64,000 bases of DNA, taken from the NCBI RefSeq assembly GCF_024436415.1, contig NZ_JAFMZQ010000001.1:1364001-1428000 (forward strand), given 5' to 3'. Within the stretch, counting starts at the first letter, position 1; the number at the start of each line of letters is the position of its first letter. Source of the stretch: Pedobacter deserti. GTDB lineage: Bacteria; Bacteroidota; Bacteroidia; Sphingobacteriales; Sphingobacteriaceae. A program made the translations under genes and the position numbers. Under the pieces are notes generated by a model, which saw only the letters and a program-made list of their open reading frames with translations, was not told where the DNA came from and made no database searches. Positions 27,798 through 36,143 of the stretch are shown one piece after another.

Positions 27798-28139
27798 ATG
27801 ATGTTCCTTAGAAAGTATTATTTTCTGATAGTTATATTATTTCTTTCTATCTTTTCAACCAAGATGGCTATCTCTGGTGCGCCAGTTTTCTTCGCTCATA
27901 TAGATAAAGATATCATGATCTCCGTGATCATGCAGATCGAACAGGAGCACAGCACAGACGGCGAAGGAAAAACGGGGTTGAAATTTATTGAATATAAGTT
28001 AGTTGATTTTTATCATAGTCATGTATACACCTCACTGATCGGTGAGGTAAGTGCTTCAAAAAGCTTTATAGAACACTTCAAACGGTATGTAAGTCCTTAC
28101 TACCCTTCGGTTCCTACGCCTCCTCCAAACCGGTGCTAA
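27798..28139 (+). CDS. Small exported or membrane-anchored protein, function unknown
   Basis: 113 residues from ATG 27798 (27801 is also possible). A hydrophobic signal or anchor at residues 5-22 (KYYFLIVILFLSIFSTK) is followed by SGAPVFFAHIDKD, a His-containing polar region (IEQEHSTDGEGKTG, DFYHSHVYTS) and a proline-rich end YYPSVPTPPPNRC. Several His, Asp and Glu residues could bind metal, but no known motif is complete. It has its own promoter and lies 105 bases upstream of a SulP transporter and a carbonic anhydrase, so a link to bicarbonate or zinc handling is possible. Not recognised further. Confidence 0.72.
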   Translation: MMFLRKYYFLIVILFLSIFSTKMAISGAPVFFAHIDKDIMISVIMQIEQEHSTDGEGKTGLKFIEYKLVDFYHSHVYTSLIGEVSASKSFIEHFKRYVSPYYPSVPTPPPNRC

Positions 28140-28150
28140 CACCCGAGTCA

Positions 28151-28168
28151 TCTCGTCGACCGACGAGA
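28151..28168 (+). promoter_or_regulatory. Perfect 8-bp inverted repeat before the SulP gene
   Basis: TCTCGTCG (28151-28158), two bases, CGACGAGA (28161-28168). It starts 11 bases after the stop of the small exported protein. No T-run follows, so it may be a DNA operator or an RNA hairpin that lowers read-through into the transporter gene. Confidence 0.5.
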
Positions 28169-28244
28169 AGTGTACTCTTTTGTCAACCGTTAGAGGAAAA
28201 AATCCAGCAATTTTTCAATTGCAGTTAAAAGTAATTAGATACCG

Positions 28245-29849
28245 ATGAAACAAGAAAATTCAATCTTTTCAAGATTTGAAGTGAAGAAATATATTTTAAC
28301 AAAAAATTTAAAGAAGGACCTGCCCTCCAGTATCGTGGTATTCCTCGTAGCGCTGCCTTTGTGTCTGGGCATAGCCCTCGCATCAGGAGCGCCCCTGTTC
28401 GCCGGACTGTTAACCGGCGTAATTGGCGGAATTGTGGTAGCGAGCGTAAGCGGCTCCCAGCTAAGTGTGAGCGGGCCAGCGGCAGGGTTAACCGCAATTG
28501 TTCTTGGGGCTATTACTCAATTAGGCGCATACCAAACGTTTTTGCTTGCAGTTGTGCTTGCCGGGGGAATTCAGCTTATCCTTGGTTTTCTTAAAGGTGG
28601 AACGATAGGGAATTACTTTCCGTCGAGCGTTATCGAGGGCATGCTCGCCGCGATAGGTTTAACGTTAATCCTTAAACAATTACCCCACGCACTCGGGGTA
28701 GATTCCGATTTTTTTGGTGATGAGAGTTTTGTGCAGAGCGATAATGAAAATACGTTTTCAGCAATCACAAGTGCATTCAGTAATTTCGGATTGGCCGCCA
28801 TTATAATCAGCAGTATTTCTATCGCCATATTACTTCTTTGGCCTAAGTTCAAGAAGCTGGCGCTTGTGCCTGCTCCCTTGGTTGTCGTTATTGTAGGTGT
28901 TTTGCTGGTTATAGCTTTTCAAGGAACACCCTATGCGCTTGATGCTAAACACATGGTTGAGATTCCGGTAGTAAACAGTTTCTCGGAATTTTTAGGCTTG
29001 TTCACCATGCCCGATTTCTCGCAGATAACCAACTCACAGGTTTGGGTGGTCGCATTTACTATAGCTATCGTAGCTAGTTTGGAAACCTTGCTTAGTATCG
29101 AAGCGATCGACAAGATCGACCCGATCAAACGCGTTTCACCTACTAATCGCGAATTGATGGCTCAGGGAACTGGTAACATCGTGAGTGGAATGTTAGGAGG
29201 TTTACCCATGACCTCAGTAATTGTGCGCAGTTCAGCCAATGTAAATTCGGGCGGGCGTACTAAAATGTCGGCCATTTTTCATGGTTGCTGGCTACTGTTA
29301 TCGCTTCTCTTCATTCCAGGTATCATAAATATGATTCCGTTGGCGTGTTTGGCCGCTATATTATTGGTTACAGGTTATAAACTTGCACGCATTGAACTAT
29401 TTAAGCATATGTATCACAAAGGTTGGGACCAGTTCGTTCCGTTTGTAGTTACCATTATTGCCGTTTTGCTCACCGACCTGCTCAAAGGAGTGGCCGTCGG
29501 AATGCTTTTCTCTGTGTTCTATTTGCTTCGGACCAATATGAGGAATCCGTATTTTTATAAAATACATGCAGAAGGCAACAAGAAAAATCTGCGCATAAAG
29601 TTAGCGGAAGAGGTTTCATTTTTAAATAAAGCCGCTATTCAGGTTGTGCTGAATAAAATACCAAAAGAGACCAATGTAGTTATAGATGGAACCAATTCGC
29701 GTTATATAGATCCTGATGTGCTGGAGACGATTTTCAATTTTAAGCATAATGCCTACACTAAAGGCATTATCGTAACTTTGGAGAACGTAAAAAAGCAATA
29801 CATTGTGCCAAAACTAAATGATAAATTCATAGAAGAAATTAAAAATTAA
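28245..29849 (+). CDS. SulP family anion permease with STAS domain (probable bicarbonate transporter)
   Basis: 534 residues. The membrane core starts DLPSSIVVFLVALPLCLGIA and runs to about residue 430 with 12-14 spans; GSQLSVSGPAAGLTAIVLGA is the conserved TM3 substrate-site region. A short STAS-like domain follows (about 445-530, VVIDGTNSRYIDPDVLETI). SulP carriers move sulfate, bicarbonate or other anions. A beta-carbonic anhydrase gene eight bases downstream argues for bicarbonate uptake, as in SulP-CA fusion proteins of other bacteria (inference). Confidence 0.9.
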   Translation: MKQENSIFSRFEVKKYILTKNLKKDLPSSIVVFLVALPLCLGIALASGAPLFAGLLTGVIGGIVVASVSGSQLSVSGPAAGLTAIVLGAITQLGAYQTFLLAVVLAGGIQLILGFLKGGTIGNYFPSSVIEGMLAAIGLTLILKQLPHALGVDSDFFGDESFVQSDNENTFSAITSAFSNFGLAAIIISSISIAILLLWPKFKKLALVPAPLVVVIVGVLLVIAFQGTPYALDAKHMVEIPVVNSFSEFLGLFTMPDFSQITNSQVWVVAFTIAIVASLETLLSIEAIDKIDPIKRVSPTNRELMAQGTGNIVSGMLGGLPMTSVIVRSSANVNSGGRTKMSAIFHGCWLLLSLLFIPGIINMIPLACLAAILLVTGYKLARIELFKHMYHKGWDQFVPFVVTIIAVLLTDLLKGVAVGMLFSVFYLLRTNMRNPYFYKIHAEGNKKNLRIKLAEEVSFLNKAAIQVVLNKIPKETNVVIDGTNSRYIDPDVLETIFNFKHNAYTKGIIVTLENVKKQYIVPKLNDKFIEEIKN

Positions 29850-29857
29850 GATATATT

Positions 29858-30529
29858 ATGTGTGCTAAATTAGAGAAACAAGATACCAAAGCAATAACTT
29901 ACGAAAGCCTTCTGGAAGGTAATAGAGAATGGGTTGCTGAAACCCTAAAGGAAGATCCGGAATTTTTTAACAGATTATCGGCAGGTCAGGCGCCGCCGGT
30001 ACTTTGGATCGGGTGTTCGGACAGTCGGGTTCCGGCCAATCAGATCACGAATACAATGCCTGGCGATATTTTTGTTCACCGCAACATTGCAAACGTAGTT
30101 ACACACACAGACATGAACTTGCTCAGTGTACTCGATTACTCTGTAAATGTTCTAAAGGTGAAGCACATCATTGTGTGCGGACATTATGGTTGTGGAGGCG
30201 TTAACGCGGCCCTCGGCGATAAGCAAGTTGGTCTCATTGATAACTGGCTACGCAATATCAAGGATGTTTATCGTATACACCAATCGGAGTTAGCCGGAAT
30301 TGTGGATCCTGCAAAAAAGTCAGATCGTATGGTAGAGCTCAACGCTATAGAAAGTGCAGCAAATGTAATGAGCACTTCAATTGTGCAAAACGCCTGGGCA
30401 TCCGGCCAGGAGTTATCTGTTCACGCTTGGGTTTACAGTTTGAGTACCGGGCTTATTACTGATTTGAAAGTTAGCACGTCGAGTGCTGAAGGGGTTTCTC
30501 CAGTATTTAAGATGCAGGCCGGCGCATAG
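29858..30529 (+). CDS. Beta-class carbonic anhydrase
   Basis: 223 residues. Catalyses CO2 + H2O = bicarbonate + H+. The zinc ligands are clear: Cys and the Asp-Arg dyad in LWIGCSDSRVPANQ (near residue 52), His and Cys in IVCGHYGCGGVNAAL (near residue 108). GDIFVHRNIANVV follows the expected pattern. It is translated directly after the SulP permease (eight-base gap), so the pair probably captures and interconverts inorganic carbon. No signal peptide, so cytoplasmic. Confidence 0.95.
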   Translation: MCAKLEKQDTKAITYESLLEGNREWVAETLKEDPEFFNRLSAGQAPPVLWIGCSDSRVPANQITNTMPGDIFVHRNIANVVTHTDMNLLSVLDYSVNVLKVKHIIVCGHYGCGGVNAALGDKQVGLIDNWLRNIKDVYRIHQSELAGIVDPAKKSDRMVELNAIESAANVMSTSIVQNAWASGQELSVHAWVYSLSTGLITDLKVSTSSAEGVSPVFKMQAGA

Positions 30530-30553
30530 CCTAAACTGGCCTAGTCAACCAAT

Positions 30554-30585
30554 AAAAAAGCCTGATCATGTGATCAGGCTTTTTT
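30554..30585. terminator. Bidirectional terminator between carbonic anhydrase and pruA
   Basis: AAAAAAGCCTGATCA (30554-30568), TG, TGATCAGGCTTTTTT (30571-30585): 15-bp symmetric stem with T-runs in both directions. Confidence 0.93.
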
Positions 30586-30588
30586 ATT

Positions 30589-32220
30589 TCATTCTGCCAG
30601 GAACGGATAGCGGTAATCCTTAGGCGGATCAAAGGTTTCCTTAATAGTCCTGGGTGATACCCAGCGCAACAAGTTGATCATTGAACCGGCTTTATCGTTA
30701 GTTCCAGATCCTCTTGCTCCACCAAAAGGCTGCTGCCCTACCACTGCACCAGTGCATTTATCGTTAATGTAGAAGTTTCCTGCTGCATTTCTCAAGCGAT
30801 GGGTAGCTTTTTCAATGGCATAGCGGTCCTGCGCTAATATCGCGCCGGTCAGTGCATATATGGAGGTGGTATCTATAATTTCTAGAACTTCCTCGAAAGC
30901 CCCATCTTCATACACGTATACCGTAAGCACCGGACCGAAAAGCTCTTCGCACATTGTCGTATATTTTGGATCCGATACTACCAGCACGGTAGGCTCAATG
31001 AAATACCCTTTTGATTTATCATAATTACCTCCTGCAATCATCTCGACCTGTGGGTCATTCTTGGCCTCATCGATATATTTAGCCAGTTTATTAAATGAAT
31101 TTTCGTCGATAACAGCATTGATGAAGTTACTGAGGTCCTCAGTTCCGCCCATTTTAAACGTCGAAAGGTCACGAAGCATGAGTTCTTTAACCTTAGGCCA
31201 GATGCTTTTCGCTACATAAACCCTTGACGCCGCTGAGCACTTTTGCCCCTGGTACTCAAATGCACCGCGGACTACTGCCGTAGCCGAAGCCTCCGCATCA
31301 GCAGAGCCATGAACCAGGATAAAATCTTTACCTCCTGTCTCGCCCACAATGCGCGGATAAGTCTTATACTTATGGATGTTTGTTCCGATTGTCTTCCAGA
31401 TATCCTGAAAAACTCCTGTAGAACCGGTAAAGTGAATGCCAGCAAAATCAGGGTGATTAAATATCACTTCGCCAGCGTCAGGTCCTGAAACGTATACCAG
31501 GTTGATAACCCCATCAGGCAGGCCTGCCTCTTTGAAAATCTGCATCAGCACGTTTGCCGCATAAATCTGCGTGTTCGCCGGTTTCCATACCACAACGTTG
31601 CCCATCATGGCAACCGATGTTGGTAAATTACCGGCTATGGCCGTGAAGTTGAAGGGGGTCAACGCAAAAACAAAGCCCTCAAGAGGGCGCTGCTCAACGC
31701 GATTCCAAGAACCTTTAGGCGAGACGGGAGGTTGTTGCTTATATATTTCTGACATATAGCTCACATTGAAGCGCAAAAAGTCGATCAGTTCGCAAGCAGA
31801 GTCAATTTCTGCTTGGTAAGCATTTTTAGACTGACCTAGCATTGTGGCTGCGTTCAATTTATAACGATACGGACCAGCGATCAAATCCGCCGCTTTAAGG
31901 AAAATTGCAGCCCTGTGTTCCCAAGCCAGGTTTTCCCAGTTGGCCTTTGCCGACAGCGCAGCACTTATTGCCTGATCCACATGGCTCTTGGTGCCCTTGC
32001 TATAATGGCCAAGCACATGCTGATGGTCGTGCGGAGGGGTAACTTTTCCTTTAGCATCAGTGCGAACTTCTTCGCCACCTATATACATGGGGATATCGAT
32101 CTGGTTTGAACGGGCCTCGGCTAATGCGGCCTTTAGCAATTCACGTTCTTTACTTCCCGGAGCATAGCCTAAAATAGGCTCATTTACGGGAATTGGTACG
32201 TTGAAAAATCCTTTAAGCAT
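30589..32220 (-). CDS. pruA: L-glutamate gamma-semialdehyde dehydrogenase (P5C dehydrogenase)
   Basis: 543 residues, the length of monofunctional 1-pyrroline-5-carboxylate dehydrogenases. Oxidises glutamate semialdehyde to glutamate with NAD+ in proline catabolism. Catalytic Cys in YQGQKCSAASRVYV, general-base Glu in RIVGETGGKDFILVH, cofactor-binding GIHFTGSTGVFQDIW, and the N-terminal NEPILGYAPGSKERELL typical of this subfamily. Proline dehydrogenase is not in the window, so this is not the fused PutA type. Divergent from lpxK. Confidence 0.95.
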   Translation of the reverse strand: MLKGFFNVPIPVNEPILGYAPGSKERELLKAALAEARSNQIDIPMYIGGEEVRTDAKGKVTPPHDHQHVLGHYSKGTKSHVDQAISAALSAKANWENLAWEHRAAIFLKAADLIAGPYRYKLNAATMLGQSKNAYQAEIDSACELIDFLRFNVSYMSEIYKQQPPVSPKGSWNRVEQRPLEGFVFALTPFNFTAIAGNLPTSVAMMGNVVVWKPANTQIYAANVLMQIFKEAGLPDGVINLVYVSGPDAGEVIFNHPDFAGIHFTGSTGVFQDIWKTIGTNIHKYKTYPRIVGETGGKDFILVHGSADAEASATAVVRGAFEYQGQKCSAASRVYVAKSIWPKVKELMLRDLSTFKMGGTEDLSNFINAVIDENSFNKLAKYIDEAKNDPQVEMIAGGNYDKSKGYFIEPTVLVVSDPKYTTMCEELFGPVLTVYVYEDGAFEEVLEIIDTTSIYALTGAILAQDRYAIEKATHRLRNAAGNFYINDKCTGAVVGQQPFGGARGSGTNDKAGSMINLLRWVSPRTIKETFDPPKDYRYPFLAE

Positions 32221-32240
32221 CTTATGAATAATTATTTGTA

Positions 32241-32248
32241 CAAAGATA
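32241..32248 (-). promoter_or_regulatory. Promoter -7 element of pruA
   Basis: Reads TATCTTTG on the minus strand, 20 bases before the pruA ATG; a -33 TTTG is not evident. Confidence 0.55.
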
Positions 32249-32265
32249 AGTAATTATTTTATTGT

Positions 32266-32273
32266 TATTTTTG
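32266..32273 (+). promoter_or_regulatory. Promoter -7 element of lpxK
   Basis: TATTTTTG, nine bases before ATG 32283. This favours ATG 32283 over the in-frame TTG 32262. The transcript would have almost no leader. Confidence 0.55.
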
Positions 32274-32282
32274 AAGCTGCAC

Positions 32283-33374
32283 ATGACGAACAGCTTAAGA
32301 CTATTGCTACTGCCATTTTCGCTGATATACGGACTAGTGGTTATCGTCAGAAACTGGCTTTTCGATGTACAGTTATGCAAGTCAGCCCGTTTTCCGATTC
32401 CGGTAATTTGTGTGGGGAATCTTGTTGTTGGTGGTTCCGGAAAGACACCGGTCACGGAGTATCTGGTTCAACTGTTGTCATCCTATAGAATTGCGATATT
32501 AAGTCGCGGCTACGGCCGTGAAACTAAGGGCTTTTTAATCGCAGACGACAGTGCCAGTGCAAAAACCATAGGGGATGAGCCAATGCAATTTTACCAAAAA
32601 TTTCCGCAGGTCACCGTTGCCGTTTGTGAAGACAGGGCAGAGGGCATCAAACGCCTGCAAAGAGAGCACGATTTAATCATTTTAGACGATGCATTTCAGC
32701 ACAGGTGGGTAAAGGCAGGCCTAAACATTTTGCTTTTCGAATATCAAAGGCTGCTTCACCAGCAATTTTTGCTACCCGCAGGAAATATGCGTGAACCTTT
32801 TAACGGTTACCACAGGGCAGACATTATCCTTGTCACCAAAGCACCCGAGCAGTTAAATTCCCAATCGCTTATGCGCTGCAAACAAAAATTTAGACTGAAA
32901 TCTAGCCAACAACTTGCGTTTTCATATCTGACTTATGCCGATCTTGTGCATGTCTTTACAGGTCAATGCGTGGTGACAGGTCAGTTGCCAGAAAACACTC
33001 ACATCTTTTTGCTAACCGGCATTGCTAATCCTACACCGTTGATGAACTATTTGCAATCCTTCAGCTTCAGGCTAAGCCATTACGACTATCCAGATCACTA
33101 CGCCTTTAAGCAGAAAGATATTGATGCCCTGCTCACCGATTACCGCTCCAGCGAGTCCGAGCATAAAATGATTATCACCACCGAGAAGGACGCGAAACGA
33201 TTGATAGATCCGGAGCTGAAACCATTATTTTTAGACGCAGCGATATTTTATTTACCCGTCGAAATAACCCTACAAGTGAAAGATAAACCTAACTTTGATC
33301 AAAAGATATTAGACTATGTTGCAGGCACTACACGAAACCGTAGCCTATATAAAGAAGAAAACAAGCAATTTTGA
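32283..33374 (+). CDS. lpxK: Tetraacyldisaccharide 4'-kinase
   Basis: 363 residues from ATG 32283. Phosphorylates the 4' position of the lipid A precursor at the inner membrane. An N-terminal membrane-associating helix (LRLLLLPFSLIYGLVVIVRN), an early P-loop CVGNLVVGGSGKTPVTEYL, and the family stretches RGYGRETKGFL, LDDAFQHRWVKAGLNILL and PAGNMREP are present. The last 59 bases overlap the start of the next gene in another frame. The presence of lpxK shows a lipid A-bearing Gram-negative outer membrane. Confidence 0.95.
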   Translation: MTNSLRLLLLPFSLIYGLVVIVRNWLFDVQLCKSARFPIPVICVGNLVVGGSGKTPVTEYLVQLLSSYRIAILSRGYGRETKGFLIADDSASAKTIGDEPMQFYQKFPQVTVAVCEDRAEGIKRLQREHDLIILDDAFQHRWVKAGLNILLFEYQRLLHQQFLLPAGNMREPFNGYHRADIILVTKAPEQLNSQSLMRCKQKFRLKSSQQLAFSYLTYADLVHVFTGQCVVTGQLPENTHIFLLTGIANPTPLMNYLQSFSFRLSHYDYPDHYAFKQKDIDALLTDYRSSESEHKMIITTEKDAKRLIDPELKPLFLDAAIFYLPVEITLQVKDKPNFDQKILDYVAGTTRNRSLYKEENKQF

Positions 33375-34131
33375 ACCCCAGGTTGGTATAGTTCTAGGAA
33401 CCGGCCTTGGTGCGCTTGTCACTGAAATAGAGGTTGAATACAGCCTCATGTACGCCAACATCCCAAACTTTCCCATATCCACATTGGAATTTCATTCCGG
33501 GAAGCTCATTTTTGGTACGCTCAGAGGAAAGCGCGTAGTGGCTATGCAGGGCCGTCTGCATTACTATGAAGGTTACTCCATGCAACAAATTACTTTCCCT
33601 GTCCGGGTTATGAAAGCGTTGGGGGTTTCGCATCTTTTCGTCTCAAATGCTGCCGGTTCACTTAATCCGGAGTTCAAAAAAGGCGACCTTATGGTTATCA
33701 CGGATCATATCAATTTGCAACCCGAGAGTCCGTTGCGGGGTCGTAACGACGCTGATATGGGTCCCCGGTTCCCAGATATGAGCCAGCCGTATAACAGAGG
33801 TCTGATTGCATCTGCGTTAAAGATTGCCGGTCAGCACAACATTGTGTGTCATAGCGGCGTTTACATAGCCGTAACCGGTCCCAATCTTGAAACGAAAGCA
33901 GAGTACAGATATCTCAGGATTATTGGAGGCGACGCTGTGGGAATGAGTACCGTACCTGAAGTGATCGTGGCTAATCACATGAGTTTGCCTGTTTTTGCCA
34001 TTTCCGTCCTCACCGATGAAGGCTTCGGGGAAGAATTAATGCCAGTAAGCTTAGACGAGATAATTGAAGCGGCAAATCAGGCGGAACCCAAGATGACAAT
34101 GATATTAAGTGAGCTCATATTTAGTTTGTAA
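33316..34131 (+). CDS. Purine nucleoside phosphorylase (trimeric, PNP-I type)
   Basis: 271 residues. Phosphorolysis of inosine and guanosine in purine salvage. Phosphate-binding IVLGTGLGALV near residue 25, GRLHYYEGYSMQQITFPVRV, VSNAAGSLNPEFKKGDLMV, and the purine-site region AVTGPNLETKAEYRYLR with GMSTVPEVIVANH all agree. The start MLQALHETVAYIKKK fits family N-termini, so the 59-base overlap with lpxK appears real. The stop shares one base with the next start (TAATG). Confidence 0.95.
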   Translation: MLQALHETVAYIKKKTSNFEPQVGIVLGTGLGALVTEIEVEYSLMYANIPNFPISTLEFHSGKLIFGTLRGKRVVAMQGRLHYYEGYSMQQITFPVRVMKALGVSHLFVSNAAGSLNPEFKKGDLMVITDHINLQPESPLRGRNDADMGPRFPDMSQPYNRGLIASALKIAGQHNIVCHSGVYIAVTGPNLETKAEYRYLRIIGGDAVGMSTVPEVIVANHMSLPVFAISVLTDEGFGEELMPVSLDEIIEAANQAEPKMTMILSELIFSL

Positions 34132-36143
34132 TGCATAAAAAGATCATATTTCTTATTGCCGTTATCGTTATCACAGCCGCAGCTCATGTACATGCTCAAG
34201 ACCTGAAAACCCGGGTCAACGACAATAAGACGCTGGACTCTTTAAGAAAGCTGGAGGAAGAAGGCAAAGATTCTGTTGTGTTTAATTCAAAATACATCCG
34301 GTACACCACGCTTGCACTTACCAAAGACAGCATTCAAACTGTACCCTTAGACACCACGTTGAACGAATTTCATAATTTCAATGTGCTCGTTCAGCCTCGA
34401 AGGCCTACGGTTGGAACAGGGAATCTCGGTCTGCCAGCAATGCCGCTACTGTTTGAACCATTAAAAACCATCGGTTTTGATGCTGGATTCCATACGCTCG
34501 ACTTTTACTCCTTAACACACGACGATATAAAATATTATCAGGCAAGAACACCCTTTACAAGTCTGTATTACGTCAGCGCCGGTGAAGTCGAACAGGTTTT
34601 TCGCATCATCCACTCACAGAACATAAAGCCCAACTGGAATATCGGCGCTAATTTTAACCGAATTGGTGCTAATGGATTCTATCGGCATCAGCGTGGAGAC
34701 GATCTGAACGGCGCACTGTTTACCTGGTACCAGTCGCCCAGCAAGCGCTATAATCTTTGGAGCAGTGCCGTATTCAATACATTAAAGGTTCAGGAAAACG
34801 GTTCTACACCGAACGATTCCATCTTTACAGATGCCAGTTTTGCAGTCGACCGCCAGGCAGAAAGGATAAGGCTTTCCAGTGCTAGGCGCATTTGGAGACA
34901 AAGCTCGGTGATGTTGAAGCAAACATATTTTGTTGGCCGTATCGACAGTCTGCGCCAGGAGGTAAGCTCCAAAATCCTTCCCACCAATAGGATTGCATAT
35001 ACTTTTAAATACAATGCCAACTCCTATGCCTTTCAGAAGGATGAGGCCGATGACAGAACGGTTATCCCAGTAGGGCGGGTAGATTCGGTCTTTACCAATG
35101 ACAGTACCCGCTACAGCAATGTTCAGAACGAGTTTATATACAGTTTCTTTTTACGCGCCAAATCAAGTTCGATCATAAAGAATGAATTGAAGGTTAATGC
35201 CGGTATCCGTCATGACTATTACAACTATAACCAGGGAGCGTTCGACAAGGCTGCAACGAAATACTACAATTATGACGCTTCCTTCCAAAACACCACTTTG
35301 CTTGGCAGTGCCGGTTACCGATTTAGCAACCGGATCGACCTTAGCGTAGACCTGCAACAAATATTCCAGGGAAGAAATACAGGTGATTTTCTGTACGAAG
35401 CCAAAAGCAACGTGTTACTGAGCAAATCAGCCGGCCGCATTGTGCTGGGCGCATACTTTCAAAACAAATCCCCTGAGCAAAATTATATCAGATACTACAG
35501 CAACCACTATGAATGGGTCAAGAACTTCGACCGGACAAAAACGATCAACTTTTCGTTCCGCTATCTTAACGACAAGTTTGGTATCGAAACCTCGGGCGAC
35601 TACTTCCTGATCACTAACTATTTGTATTTCATAGCCGATCCGGCGCGTGGGAGCACATACATTCTGCCGGAGCAACTTAACCAGAGCCTTAATCTGCTTA
35701 AAATAACTCTGGCCAAAAAGATATCTTTTGGTAAATTCAATCTCGACAGCTACGTTGTATACCAGAAAACAGATAACCCTGGTAAGCTGCGCACTCCCGA
35801 AATTTATACTTTTAACAGCCTGTATATCGACAACACCTTTTTTAAAGTCTTAAAGACCAATGTTGGCCTGGATGTACGTTATAACACCCCTTATCTTAAT
35901 TATTCATATTCGCCGGCGGCGGGACAGTTTTATATCGGTGCCGTAGAGCGTAAATTTAATACAGAGCCTATCATAGATATATGGGTAAAAGCAAGCTTGA
36001 GAAGAGCTAACCTCTTCGTGAAATGTGATTATATCAATCAGGGACTGGGTATCTTTTCTAAAGGATATTATACGGTAGACCGCTACCCTATGCCCGACCG
36101 GCAGCTATTTAAGTTCGGCGTACAGTGGAATTTTTATGACTAG
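34131..36143 (+). CDS. Putative outer-membrane porin (Porin_10-like)
   Basis: 670 residues. Signal peptide of about 22 residues (MHKKIIFLIAVIVITAAAHVHAQ), a linker region with TVGTGNLGLPAMPLLFEPL, then a long series of amphipathic beta-strands, for example TSLYYVSAGEVEQVFRIIHS, NWNIGANFNRIGANGFY and RIDLSVDLQQIFQG. It ends FKFGVQWNFYD, with an aromatic near the C-terminus as BAM substrates have. It resembles the large uncharacterised porin group of Bacteroidota; cargo unknown. Third gene of the lpxK run and convergent with the next gene, with overlapping stops. Confidence 0.82.
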   Translation: MHKKIIFLIAVIVITAAAHVHAQDLKTRVNDNKTLDSLRKLEEEGKDSVVFNSKYIRYTTLALTKDSIQTVPLDTTLNEFHNFNVLVQPRRPTVGTGNLGLPAMPLLFEPLKTIGFDAGFHTLDFYSLTHDDIKYYQARTPFTSLYYVSAGEVEQVFRIIHSQNIKPNWNIGANFNRIGANGFYRHQRGDDLNGALFTWYQSPSKRYNLWSSAVFNTLKVQENGSTPNDSIFTDASFAVDRQAERIRLSSARRIWRQSSVMLKQTYFVGRIDSLRQEVSSKILPTNRIAYTFKYNANSYAFQKDEADDRTVIPVGRVDSVFTNDSTRYSNVQNEFIYSFFLRAKSSSIIKNELKVNAGIRHDYYNYNQGAFDKAATKYYNYDASFQNTTLLGSAGYRFSNRIDLSVDLQQIFQGRNTGDFLYEAKSNVLLSKSAGRIVLGAYFQNKSPEQNYIRYYSNHYEWVKNFDRTKTINFSFRYLNDKFGIETSGDYFLITNYLYFIADPARGSTYILPEQLNQSLNLLKITLAKKISFGKFNLDSYVVYQKTDNPGKLRTPEIYTFNSLYIDNTFFKVLKTNVGLDVRYNTPYLNYSYSPAAGQFYIGAVERKFNTEPIIDIWVKASLRRANLFVKCDYINQGLGIFSKGYYTVDRYPMPDRQLFKFGVQWNFYD

